Positions 10,251-21,600 of a stretch of DNA of 64,000 nt are shown piece by piece. The translations under genes and the position numbers were made by a program. The first letter of the stretch is position 1; the number at the start of each line of letters is the position of its first letter. The DNA lies in assembly GCA_034620365.1 (NCBI GenBank), contig JAQGEQ010000365.1:1-64000 (forward strand), given 5' to 3'. The stretch is from Pegea sp. RAD2-039. Lineage: Eukaryota; Chordata; Thaliacea; Salpida; Salpidae. A model generated the notes under the pieces. That model did no database searches. It was not told the DNA's origin and was given only the letters and a program-made list of their open reading frames with translations.

Positions 10251-10740
10251 ACTTTGCAACTCAGCTTTATTTTCTGGTTCCATCGCAAGCTGGTTGCTGT
10301 TATCAATTATGGGAGGTATTTGAGATCTCGCCTTAAGCTTGCGATTTATGAAACCAGAAAACGTTTTCTTGTAAGGTGAAGATAAAACTGCACTTTCTCT
10401 TCTTAAATAGAAATTAGATTTCTTGTAAACTATATAATCTGCAAACTACAGCAAATACAATTTGTAAAATCTACGATTATCGTCAATCAAACTTTCTCGA
10501 AATACAAAATTTTTCTATTTAATGATTTCAGTGGTTGACGAGAAATTGAAAATTTCTGATCATTCATTTCTGATCATCAATGAAATTGAAATAAAAATAT
10601 CTACAAATGAAAAAAAAGTAAAAATAAAGAACTTCAAGTTGCTGATTACTCGCTCAGTTTAAAAACATCTGAAACAAAAATATCTTCAAATTATAAAGAA
10701 ATTATCAAAACGTTTTTAAAAATTGTTAAAAACAAAATGT
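9946..10740. repeat. Chimeric repeat unit 1 (coiled-coil + 18S + LINE)
   Basis: Order on the plus strand: about 80 bp identical to the coiled-coil gene (9,951-10,027; compare 2,097-2,183), a 220-bp antisense 18S piece (10,040-10,258), then an antisense internal LINE piece (10,259-10,740). The 18S piece starts at the same internal base as in the other units ('gactatttagcaagtaag'), so the units share one founding rearrangement. Nothing in it is likely to be coding. Confidence 0.85.
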
Positions 10741-11065
10741 AATCGTCGACAAGAAGAAAAACGTCGTCAACAAGAAGAAAATCGACTTCGTAGGCAGGAA
10801 CAGCAAGAAAGACTTCAACGAGAATTAAGACTGTTTAGTAAGACTATTTAGCAAGTAAGAGTCTCGTTCGTTATCGGAATTAACCAGACAAATCGCTCCA
10901 CCAACTAAGAACGGCCATGCACCACAACCCACAGAATCAATCTCAATCCTCGCTGTGTCCGGACCGGGTGAGATTCCCGGTGTTGAGTCAAATTAAGCCG
11001 AAGGTTCCACTCCTGTTGGTGCCCTTCCGTCAATTCGTTTAAGTTTCAGCTTTGCAACTCAGCTT
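10741..11065. repeat. Chimeric repeat unit 2 (truncated, joined to gcl exon)
   Basis: Coiled-coil piece (10,741-10,826) and antisense 18S piece (10,843-11,050) as in unit 1, but after 'cagctttattttctg' the LINE part is replaced by the germ cell-less-like exon. The same junction is present at 14,700-14,715. Confidence 0.85.
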
Positions 11066-11403
11066 TATTTTCTGATTGATTTATTATAAAGAGAAATTTG
11101 TGAAAATACCTTTTCATTACTATCTTCCCAATTGACATCAAACAAACATTTGAAAAATTTACTTTGCTTCAAGTAAATTTTATGCATTCTCCACTTTCTA
11201 TTGAATGCTTCCACCTCAAAATCACTTTCTTCGCCATTCATAAATAGAACATTATAAATGAAAGGAGATCTACTTCTAATTCTCTCTATGACTTCTTCAT
11301 CTCTAGTAATTTCAGATTTTTTATCAGATTCACAAACTTTATCATCAGATCTTTCATCATAAGATTCGAATATTTTCATAAACGTTGAAAAAAACTCTTC
11401 CAT
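11065..11403 (-). pseudogene. germ cell-less (GMCL1)-like first exon, copy 1
   Basis: A 112-residue minus-strand frame starting MEEFFSTFMKIFESYDE. It carries the start of a BTB/POZ domain in the form seen in germ cell-less proteins: NVLFMNGEESDFEVEAFNRK, then WRMHKIYLKQSKFFKCLF. Germ cell-less proteins are BTB adaptors for Cul3 ubiquitin ligases acting at the nuclear envelope. The coding part runs to NEKV, where AAAAG/GTATTT is a good splice donor near 11,120. The remaining about 55 bp reach the chimeric repeat, so the rest of the BTB domain and the BACK region are absent. This is a stranded first exon, nearly identical to the copy at 14,703. It could still be transcribed into the repeat. Confidence 0.75.
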
Positions 11404-12608
11404 TTTGACTAAAATATTTTAAAATTATAAATCTAAAAATTATAAGTTTTCTTAAATATTATTTCATTTTTGATAAAAAAAATCTTTTTATATTTCCAAA
11501 TTACTTTTATATAAAATAAAAATTAATATTTTTTATCAACAATTATAAAATTAAAATGCGTAAAAGTAAAAATTTATTTATTCAAAGCATGGCAAGATAA
11601 CAAATTAAACTTATACTTACTTAAATTAATTAATTAATTACTTAAATTATACTTAAGAATAAGTACAAAATAATATAAGCTTTATCGCTATATGAATTTA
11701 ACTTTAATTAATTTTTGTTATTTTTAATACAATAATTTAAAAAAAGTGATTAAAATGTGTTACAGCTTGCCCAATCTATAATGTAATATATATTGGTTAT
11801 AGGTATTTAGCGGCAAAGTTAATGGGAATTCCCCAATAAAAAAAACTAATTTCACTTTAAGTTTTAATTTGCTGGTATTTAACTTTCATGTTATTTATTT
11901 ATTACAATAACTTTTAACAAACTTAATCAATAATAAATTTTACAAATTCATCAATTAAGAAAACGTAATTATTGTGAGAATGTGTTTTAGCGAGAGGTGC
12001 TCTCTTCAGTTACCCTCCTTCGCATTTATTGTAATATATAAATACATAACTGATTATTTAATTAAAGTTTTAATACAAAGTTCAAATAGTAATTAATCAT
12101 AAATGACAAGTTTAGGTAGCACCTAGTATTAAGAAGCAAGTTATTTCAAGTAAACCGGATTATTAAATAAGATTTAATGAAAATTTCACTCACGAAATGA
12201 TTTAGTTAATTACAAATTTTATTTTAAGTGTGGGTGCCGCTGAAAAATTATATAAATGTTGCAACAATTAAAGCAATTTTAGCATTAATATATTCTTTAT
12301 ATTTAACTTTTATTATTATGGTTATAGATATACATCTATATATTGTTTTTGAAGGCATTTGATTTTTATAAAATCATCATTAAGAAACAAAAGTATGAAT
12401 TACTACGATTATGATTAACTTGAATCCATACACTGGAGTTTCCATACTTCGCATTTACTGTAATAAATAAACCTTAAAACTGTATAAACGAATAGAATTT
12501 AAAAAAGCCATTTTAGTCTGTCCTTTTTACTATAGTTATCATTTATAAATTCATCTGCAATTTTCATTTATTGTTTGCTGGTACAGAAGTAGAAAGGATA
12601 TAGGGTGT
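11404..12608. repeat. gcl-exon 5' flank (duplicated) with LINE tail
   Basis: AT-rich flank of the gcl-like exon, repeated almost base for base at 15,018-15,950. It contains a LINE 3' tail in plus orientation at about 11,972-12,043. The two copies diverge after about 12,320, where this copy runs through unique AT-rich sequence to the next 18S piece. Confidence 0.8.
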
Positions 12609-12701
12609 AATCGTTCACCACCACCCACAGAATCAATCTCAATCCTCGCTGTGTCCGGACCGGGTGAGATTCCCCGTGTTGAGTCAAATTAAGCCGAAGG
12701 T

Positions 12702-12746
<45 letters not shown>

Positions 12747-13595
12747 TTTGCAAGTAAGCTTTATTTTCTGGTTCCATCGCAAGCTGGTTGCTGTTATCAA
12801 TTACAGGAGGTATTTGAGATCTCGCCTTAAGCTTGCGATTTATGAAACCAGAAAACGTTTTCTTGCAAGGTGAAGATAAAACTGAACTTTCTCTTCTTAA
12901 ATAGAAATTAGATTTCTTGTAAACTATATAACCTGCAAACTACAGCAAATACAATATGTAAAATCTACGATTATCGTCAATCAAACTTTCTCGAAATACA
13001 AAATTTTTCTATTTAATGATTTCAGTGGTTGACAAGATTATGTACTAAGATTGAAACATTTGAGATTTTTTGAAGAGATTTCAGCTTAGATTTAATATTA
13101 GAGGTGGTTAGAGGTGATATTTGAGAAAATTAAGTTGTTTTACGTTGAAGCAAGTTAATTACTTTTAAATCATCAAATTTTTTGGTGATATTTTTTCAGG
13201 TTAGAAACGTCAATTTTTTACTTTCTACACAAATAAGTTGGAAATGGTTTCTTTTGGGAACAACTTCTTTTATTCATTTCAAACTTTACTTCTTATAATT
13301 ATTCATCGTTTATTAGTTATCTAGAAAACTTAGTTTAAATATTTATCTTTTAAATCAGTAGTACAACTTTTAATTTTTTTATTTGCATCTAAAAAACAAT
13401 TTGAAAATAAAATTGACAAATTTGTTTCTAAAAAAAAAAGTTTAAAAATTGAAATAAAAATATCTACAAATGAAAAAAAAGGAAAAATAAAGAACTTCAA
13501 GTTGCTGATTACTCGCTCAGTTTAAAAACATCTGAAACATAAATATCTTCAAATTATAAAGAAAGTTTTTAAAAATTGTTAAAAACAAAATGTAA
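12609..13595. repeat. Chimeric repeat: 18S piece + long LINE flank
   Basis: Antisense 18S piece (about 12,609-12,752, shorter than the others and starting in CACCACCACC), then the LINE pre-RT piece, then about 560 bp (13,035-13,595) almost identical to 18,048-18,600, the sequence upstream of the intact LINE on its own strand. Confidence 0.8.
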
Positions 13596-13845
13596 TCGTC
13601 GACAAGAAGAAAAACGTCGTCAACAAGAAGAAAATCGACTTCGTAGGCAGGAACAGCAAGAAAGACTTCAACGAGAATTAAGACTATTTAGCAAGTAAGA
13701 GTCTCGTTCGTTATCGGAATTAACCAGACAAATCGCTCCACCAACTAAGAACGGCCATGCACCACCACCCACAGAATCAATCTCAATCCTCGCTGTGTCC
13801 GGACCGGGTGAGATTTCCCGTGTTGAGTCAAATTAAGCCGCAGGT

Positions 13846-13876
<31 letters not shown>

Positions 13877-14380
13877 GTTTAAGTTTCAGCTTTGCAACTC
13901 AGCTTTATTTTCTGGTTCCATCGCAAGCTGGTTGCTGTTATCAATTACGGGAAGTATTTGAGATCTCGCCTTAAGCTTGCCATTTATGAAACCAAAAAAG
14001 GTTTTCTTGCAAGGTGAAGATAAAACTGCATTTTCTCTTCTTAAATAGAAATTAGATTTCTTGTAAACTATATAATCTGCAAACTACAGCAAATACAATT
14101 TGTAAAATCTACGATTATCGTCAATCAAACTTTCTCGAAATACAAAATTTTTCTATTTAATGATTTCAGTGGTTGACGAGAAATTGAAAATTTCTGATCA
14201 TTCATTTCTGATCATCAATGAAATTGAAATAAAAATATCTACAAATGAAAAAAAAGTAAAAATAAAGAACTTCAAGTTGCTGATTACTCGCTCAGTTTAA
14301 AAACATCTGAAACAAAAATTTCTTCAAATTATAAAGAAAGTATCAAAAAGTTTTTAAAATTTGTTAAAAACAAAATGTAA
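13596..14380. repeat. Chimeric repeat unit 3
   Basis: Coiled-coil piece (13,596-13,678), antisense 18S piece (13,679-13,895) and internal LINE piece (13,896-14,380), in the order of unit 1 and with the same breakpoints. Confidence 0.85.
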
Positions 14381-14655
14381 TCGTCGACAAGAAGAAAAAC
14401 GTCGTCAACAAGAAGAAAATCGACTTCGTATGAAGGAACAACAAGAAAGACTTCAACGAGAATTAAGACTATTTAGTAAGACTATTTAGCAATTAAGAGT
14501 CTCGTTCGTTATCGGAATTAACCAGACAAATCGCTCCACCAACTAAGAACGGCCGTGCACCACCACCCACAGAATCAATCTCAATCCTCGCTGTGTCCGG
14601 ACCGGGTGAGATTTCCCGTGTTGAGTCAAATTAAGCCGCAGGTTCCACTCCTGGA

Positions 14656-14688
<33 letters not shown>

Positions 14689-14702
14689 TTTGCAACTCAG
14701 CT
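14381..14702. repeat. Chimeric repeat unit 4 (truncated, joined to gcl exon)
   Basis: Coiled-coil piece (14,381-14,462) and antisense 18S piece (14,478-14,699) running into the second gcl-like exon at the junction seen at 11,065. Units 3-4 plus the gcl block are therefore a duplicate of units 1-2 plus the gcl block. Confidence 0.85.
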
Positions 14703-15041
14703 TTATTTTCTGGTTGATTTTTTATAAAGAGAAATTTGTGAAAATACCTTTTCATTACTATCTTCCCAATTGACATCAAACAAACATTTGAAAAATTTAC
14801 TTTGCTTCAAGTAAATTTTATGCATTCTCCACTTTCTATTGAATGCTTCCACCTCAAAATCACTTTCTTCGCCATTCATAAATAGAACATTATAAATGAA
14901 AGGAGATCTACTTCTAATTCTCTCTATGACTTCTTCATCTCTAGTAATTTCAGATTTTTCATCAGATTCACAAACTTTATCATCAGATCTTTCATCATAA
15001 GATTCGAATATTTTCATAAACGTTGAAAAAAACTCTTCCGT
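14703..15041 (-). pseudogene. germ cell-less (GMCL1)-like first exon, copy 2
   Basis: Near-identical to copy 1, with the same BTB start (NVLFMNGEESDFEVEAFNRK) and the same donor after NEKV. The ATG that starts copy 1 has become ACG here (15,039-15,041), so the first usable Met is the internal MKIFESYDE at 15,017. Like copy 1 it lacks all later exons. The close identity of the two exons and their flanks implies a recent block duplication. Confidence 0.75.
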
Positions 15042-15954
15042 TTTGACTAAAATATTTTAAAATTATAAATCTAAAAATTATAAGTTTTCTTAAATATTAT
15101 TTCATTTTTGATAAAAAAAATCTTTTTATATTTCTAAATTACTTTTATATCAAATAAAAATTAATATTTTTTATCAACAATTATAAAATTAAATTGCGTA
15201 AAAGTAAAAATTTATTTATTCAAAGCATGGCAAGATAACAAATTAAACTTATACTTACTTAAATTAATTAATTAATTACTTAAATTATACTTAAGAATAA
15301 GTACATAATAATATAAGCTTTATCGCTATATGAATTTAACTTTAATTAATTTTTGTTATATTTAATACAATAATTTAAAAAAAAGTGATTAAAATGTGTT
15401 ACTGCTTGTCCAATCTATAATGTAATATATATTGGTTATAGGTATTTAGCGGCAAAGTTAATGGGAATTCCCTAAAAAAAAAAACTAATTTCACTTTAAG
15501 TTTTAATTTGCTGGTATATAACTTTCATGTTATTTATTTATTACAATAACTTTTAACAAACTTAATCAATAATAAATTTTACAAATTCATCAATTAAGAA
15601 AACGTAATTATTGTGAGAATGTGTGTTAGCGAGAGGTGCTCTCGTCAGTTACCCTCCTTCGCATTTATTGTAATATATAAATACATAACTGATTATCTAA
15701 TTAAAGTTTTAATACAAAGTTCAAATAGTAATTAATCATAAATGACAAGTTTAGGTAGCACCTATCATTAAGAAGCAATTTATTTCAAGTAAACCGGATT
15801 ATTAAATAAGATTTAATGAAATTTGACTCACGAAATGATTTAGTTAATTACAAATTTTATTTTAAGTGTGGGTGCCGCTGAAAAATTATATAAATGTTGC
15901 AACAATTAAAGCAATTTTAGCATTAATATATTCTTTATATTTAACTTTTATTTA
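15042..15954. repeat. Duplicated gcl-exon flank, copy 2
   Basis: Copy of 11,404-12,320 with a few substitutions, including the plus-strand LINE tail at 15,612-15,683. It ends where the minus-strand LINE tail begins. Confidence 0.8.
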
Positions 15955-18610
15955 TTTATTTATTTATTACAATAAATGTGAAGGAGGGTTCCTAAAGAGA
16001 GCACCTCTCGCTAACACACATTCTCACAAATTAGATCTATTTGACGTGTAAACGAAAAAGCATATGACAATGAAGAATTGCACAGAATCATAGTATTGTA
16101 AAGGAGAAAAATTCACAGTTTAGAAATGGCAATGTTGGCGATATTATAACAATTCAGCTTTTTCTTGAACAGCATAAGTGATTTTGACATGACAATCTCT
16201 GATGGCAGATTGTTCCATGTACTGATTGTGCGGTATGAGAAAAAACTTAATCTGGTTAACGTAGCTGGTGGAGTGGGCTTATTAAGATGTAATTTATGTC
16301 TTCTAAGTTGATATAACTTGAGGGAGGGACTAATGGAGAAAAAGTCATCAAACTGAAGATCAATTAGGTTGTGAATAATTTTAAAAATCAGAATAAGGTC
16401 GTATTTAATTCTTCGGATTTCCAAAGTATTTAGATTGAAGAAGCTGAGACGATGCTTATAACTCTCGTATTTGATATTAAGTTTCCTGCAAACCAATCTC
16501 GTAAATGTTGCCTGAACAGATTCGATTTTTCTGATATCACCAACTTGATATGGCATCCATGCACTGACATTGTATTCAAGAATAGGGCGTATGTACAGTT
16601 TGAAAAGGTTGACGTAAAACCATGGATCTTTAGAATTAAAAGTCTTTATGATGAGGTGGACAAGCCTGATAGATTTTCCAAAGATTCTGGAAACATAACT
16701 GTGCCATTTGAAGTCAGATGTCAGAGTAATGCCGAGGTCTATGACTGAGGATACTCGTTCAAGAATAGATCTATTGATGTAGTATTGGTTGCTGAAGTTG
16801 GCCGCTGGCTTACGGGAGAATGTTATAACTTCAGACTTTGTTGGCTGGATTTTAAGTTGCCAATTCGCAGACCAGTTTTCTACAATATTTAGTGCAGTTT
16901 GGAGTTTTGAGTGAAAACCAGATAATAGCTTGATGTCGTCTGCATACACAAACACACTGCCATTGTCTACTGTTATTAGTCGTCTGATGAGGTCTTCAAT
17001 GAAAATCAAAAAGAGAAGTGGACCCAGGACGGAACCTTGAGGAACGCCGCTGGTGACTTTACTAGGAGTAGATAAAGATCTTTCTACACTGGTTCGTTGG
17101 GTTCTACCTGATAAGAAATCTTCAATCCATTTTAAGATAGAGTTGTTGAATTTTATGATTTTCAATACAGTAATGAGCTTGTTGTGTGGAACAGAATCAA
17201 AAGCTTTAGCAAAATCAAGGTATATGATGTCACATGGAGTATTACTTTCGTAATGAGCTGTAAGCTCATTGAAAAAAGTGAGATGTTGAGTCAAAGAAGA
17301 TCTTTGCTTAACAAAGCCATGCTGGACATCAGATATTAGATGATGCTCCGTCAAATAGCTAGTTATATGGTTGTGAATATGTGTTCTTGAGTTATGCAGA
17401 TAACCGAAGTCAGCGAAACTGGTCTGTAGTTAAGTGCAGTGTTTCTGGGACCCTTCCTATAAATTGGAGTAATAATAGCATTCTTCCAAATTTGTGGAAG
17501 TCTTCCCCGCTTAAGAGTCATGTTAAAGAGTAGCGATAAGGGTAGCTCTAAAGAAGGAGTACTTTTTCTTAAAAACAAAGCTGGGATTTGATCTGGGGTG
17601 TTGGAAACTGTTAATTTTAGAGAAGAAATAGCCTTAGATACTATATCAACTGTTATGTCTAGATCTACCATCTCAGAAATATTTGAAAGGATATTGGAGT
17701 AGGAAATAGTAGGAGTATTGCCATCATCGGTTATAAAAACCTTTTCAAATTGTTTGTTTAGCAATTCAGCTTTATTCTTTGGTTCCATCACCAGCTGATT
17801 AGCGTTATCAAGCAAGGGAGGTAGATGAGATCTCGCCTTAAGCTTGCGATTTATGAAACCAGAAAACGTTTTCTTGCAAGGTGAAGATAAAACTGCACTT
17901 TCTCTTCTTAAATAGAAATTAGATTTCTTGTAAACTATATAATCTGCAAACTACAGCAAATACAATATGTAAAATCTACGGTTATCGTCAATCAAACTTT
18001 CTCGAAATACAAAATTTTTCTATTTAATGATTTCAGTGGTTGTCGAGATTATGTACTAAGATTGAAACATTTGGGAATTTTTGAAGAGATCTCAGCTTAG
18101 ATTTAATATTAGAGGTGGTTAGAGGTGATATTTGAGAAAATTAAGTTGTTTTACGTTGAAGCAAGTTAATTACTTTTAAATCATCAAATTTTTTGGTGAT
18201 ATTTTTTCAGGTTAGAAACGTCAATTTTTTACTTTCTACACAAATAAGTTGGAAATGGTTTCTTTTGGGAACAACTTCTTTTATTCATTTCAAACTTTAC
18301 TTCTTATAATTATTCATCGTTTATTAGTTATCTAGAAAACTTAGTTTAAATATTTATCTTTGAAATCAGTAGTACAACTTTTAATTTTTTTATTTGCATC
18401 TAAAAAACAAACTGAAAATAAAATTGACAAATTTGTATCTAAAAAAAAAGTTTAAAAATTGAAATAAAAATATCTACAAATGAAAAAAAAGGAAAAATAA
18501 AGAACTTCAAGTTGCTGATTACTCGCTCAGTTTAAAAACATCTGAAACAAAAATATCTTCAAATTATAAAGAAAGTATCAAAAACTTTTTAAAAATTGTT
18601 AAAAACAAGA
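15955..18610 (-). mobile_element. LINE retrotransposon, best copy (CR1/Jockey-like non-LTR)
   Basis: Minus-strand element whose ORF is in two frames: 17,815-17,363 (pre-RT and fingers, ending NYRPVSLTS) and 17,354-16,113 (413 residues). The second holds DIIYLDFAKAFDSVPHNKL, SGVPQGSVLGPLLFLIF and FVYADDIKLLSG, which are reverse transcriptase motifs with the catalytic YADD, then the C-terminal region typical of Jockey/CR1-type elements (RPILEYNVSAW, LDTLEIR-like). The frame breaks between the two near 17,355-17,400. Upstream an in-frame TAG occurs near 17,950 and no endonuclease domain is visible, so the copy is 5'-truncated or decayed. The 3' end is the conserved tail (15,958-16,030) finishing in a TAAA microsatellite without poly(A), as in CR1/L2-like elements. 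The 18,050-18,610 flank is shared with the chimeric repeats. Confidence 0.88.
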
Positions 18611-21600
18611 TGTAAATTTACCAGCTTTATCTGTGATTGGACGATTTTTGTCGGTCACGTTTGAGTGATTTAAGTATTCTAGAAGATTAGAAGCAGCTTG
18701 TTTAGTTTCATGGTTTTCAAAAGAAGTTGTGGAACAATAAAAGTCTAGAAGTTGAGCCACATCAGCAGGTTTCTTGAAAAAAAAATTGATTTAAAAAGAT
18801 TAAAAAGTTGTAATCAAATGTTGTTACCTGATTGGTTGAAACAGATGTTGTGATTGGTTCAAGCAAATTTGATTTTGAAATATTTTGATCATCAGAAAAA
18901 CGAACTTGTTGCTTTGTACGACTAAAAAGAAACATTTCAAAATTTCGAAATAAGAAGAAAAGAAAATATTGTAAATGACTTGGTGAGTTTTGCAGAATAA
19001 TAAATGAAGATCTATTAATCTAAGATAGATGATTAAAAAATTGTAGAAAATGATATCAAGCTAAATACAACAAAATACATCAACTTCAATTTAAATTTCA
19101 TTTTTTATTAAAAAGTTTAAAAAATTTATTTAAAAAAATTTGTATTTTTGTTAATTGAATTGAATTATAAAAGTTTGTAATTCTTGAAATTCAATAAATA
19201 AAAAGTTGTTGAATGATCTTACTTCTTGGGAGCAGTAACTATGTCTTCAGAAGATGGATTCAGATGATCACAATTTTGAGTTTGTTGAAAAATTTCATTT
19301 GAAGCTGGAAACAATAAAAATGAATTTATATCAGAAAAACCGGCGACTAAAAACCCACAATTACCTGATTCATTTGAAGATCTATTTGAAGATGAAAGAC
19401 TCGGTTGAAGATTAGAATTTGAATGAAGAAGCTGAAAAAGGCAAGATGGTTAAAACTGGGCCATTTTAGAAAAAACCCATTTCTGTTCGAATGAAATTAA
19501 CAACTAACCCTACTTATACAATGTTCTAAATATTGTTTGCGATTGTCAACTTCAGAGGTTGTAGAAGAAAGTTTTGTTGGAGGTGAATGTTCCAAACTTA
19601 TCGATCTGTGAAAAAGAGATCTTGAAGATCAGATCTTGAAGATAAGATGAATCTCACTTGATATGAAGGTCTTTGTTGAATGTTGGAAGATGATAAGCTG
19701 GTAAGATTTGTGTCTTTAGTGATGGAGGTGATTTGTTGGAATTTTTTAATTCTAAAAAATCATCTTTAAAAAGACATCATTTAAGATTTGGAAACAAACC
19801 TTCAAGTTTCTTGTCAAGATTTAAAATAATATTTCGAGATTTTTCATGAATCATAGAATCTACTTGAGAATGAAACTTATTCTCAAAATTTTCTTCTAAT
19901 TTGATGTTGCTGACAAAACAACAAATTAACAAACAAACAAACAAACAAGAAACAACTTACTGTGATAGACTTGTGTTGTTGTTGTTTGTTGTTTCAGGAG
20001 ATGTAGTTGGAATGCTGATCATCAAATGTTTTGTGTTTGAAGTTGACTGAAAATATTTTATTCGTACTTTTCAGAAATTTCATTTTTTGTAACTTTCTTG
20101 TTATTCTCAAATATCTAACTTCATTTCATTCTAGTATCTTATGATAAAGATTATGAAAATGTACAACAATTGAACCAACCCTTGTGATTATTGGTGTGGT
20201 TGCTTCTACTGTAGCATCACCCATCGCCTAAACAAACCCTTACATTAAAAACTTTCATCAAATTTACTTTAAATCTCACTTGTAACGTTTCATCGTAATG
20301 AGTTTGGAAGAGATTTTGAACTTTAGCTTTCATCTGTTGCTTGATGTCAGTTGAACGTTTTTCTAATCTAAAAAAATAAAATTGAAATTTTAATTTCATA
20401 AATTTCTCTTGTTACTTTTCTCGATAAGATTTTTCAATTTCATTTAAAACTTTTTTCAATTCTATTTCCTTATTTATCATCTCATCTTCATGTTTTTGAT
20501 GTTGATGAAACAACTCCTTCTTGTGAGTTTCAATCAATTCAAGGACCTTGAAAGACTTTTTTTAGATTATCAAATCTTGAAGAAGATTTAATTTCACCTG
20601 CTTCTTGTTACATTCAATTATTTCAATTTCTTTTTCTTCAGCTTCTTGTTTTATTCTTTCAACTTCTTCATCAACCTACAAATGACATCAATTATCTGAA
20701 GACTTCATCTTTCAAGATTTTACTTTTTTATTCATCATAATTTCATGAAGTTTTTCGTTTTCTTTCAATTTCTCCGCATTTTCTTCTTTCGTTTTTACTA
20801 AAGTTTGTTCCAATTCACATTTGTTAACTTCAACTTTTCGAATTTCATCTAAATTCTTGAAAATTTCTGATTGTTTAACTTTCAATTCTTCTTTTAAACC
20901 TTCAACTTTCAATTGTTCCTTTTTCAACTTTTCCTGATGAAATTTTATTCAATTTTTTCAACTTGAAAATCAGAAACCTCTAAATTGTCAACTACATCAA
21001 TAATTCCAAACTAAATATCGATGATCTGAACCAGCCAATCACAAACCTGGGAAATTTCAATCTCTTTTTGGTGTTCTTCAATCATTTCTTTAGAAGACTT
21101 CATCCATTTCAGCTCTTCTTCACAAAAACGTTTTCCTTGCTTCTAAAAAAACAGGAAATCTCCAAATTGATTTTCTGCTACTAAAGTTGAGAAGTGAAGA
21201 TTACATCAAGATCTTCGTTCAGTTCTTTCAACCTCTTCTTCAAGATACAGACATCATTTCGAAGATGAGATCTTTCTTGTTTTAAATCTTCAACAACTTT
21301 CTGTTTTTCTTCAATAGCAACTTGAATTTGAAGAGCTTTACTCTAAAATTAAATCCGATTTTATTGAATTTGGAATTCAAATTTGTTTCTAACTTGAAAA
21401 GTTCTTTTAGTTTCTATATGAACTTCTTCAGCATCAACTAACTTCTGTTTATCATCTTCTAACTTCTCTAAGACGTGAGCAAAATCATTTTCAAGAGATC
21501 TGATAATCTATAAGAAGATACAAAGTCATATAAAGTTGGATTTGATTCAATTTCTACTTTTTTCAAAGATCCTTTCTCAACATCGGATTCTTGTTTCTCT

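Noticed and set aside
16452..17253. Plus-strand ORFs across the LINE
   Set aside because: Antisense shadows of the reverse transcriptase frame.
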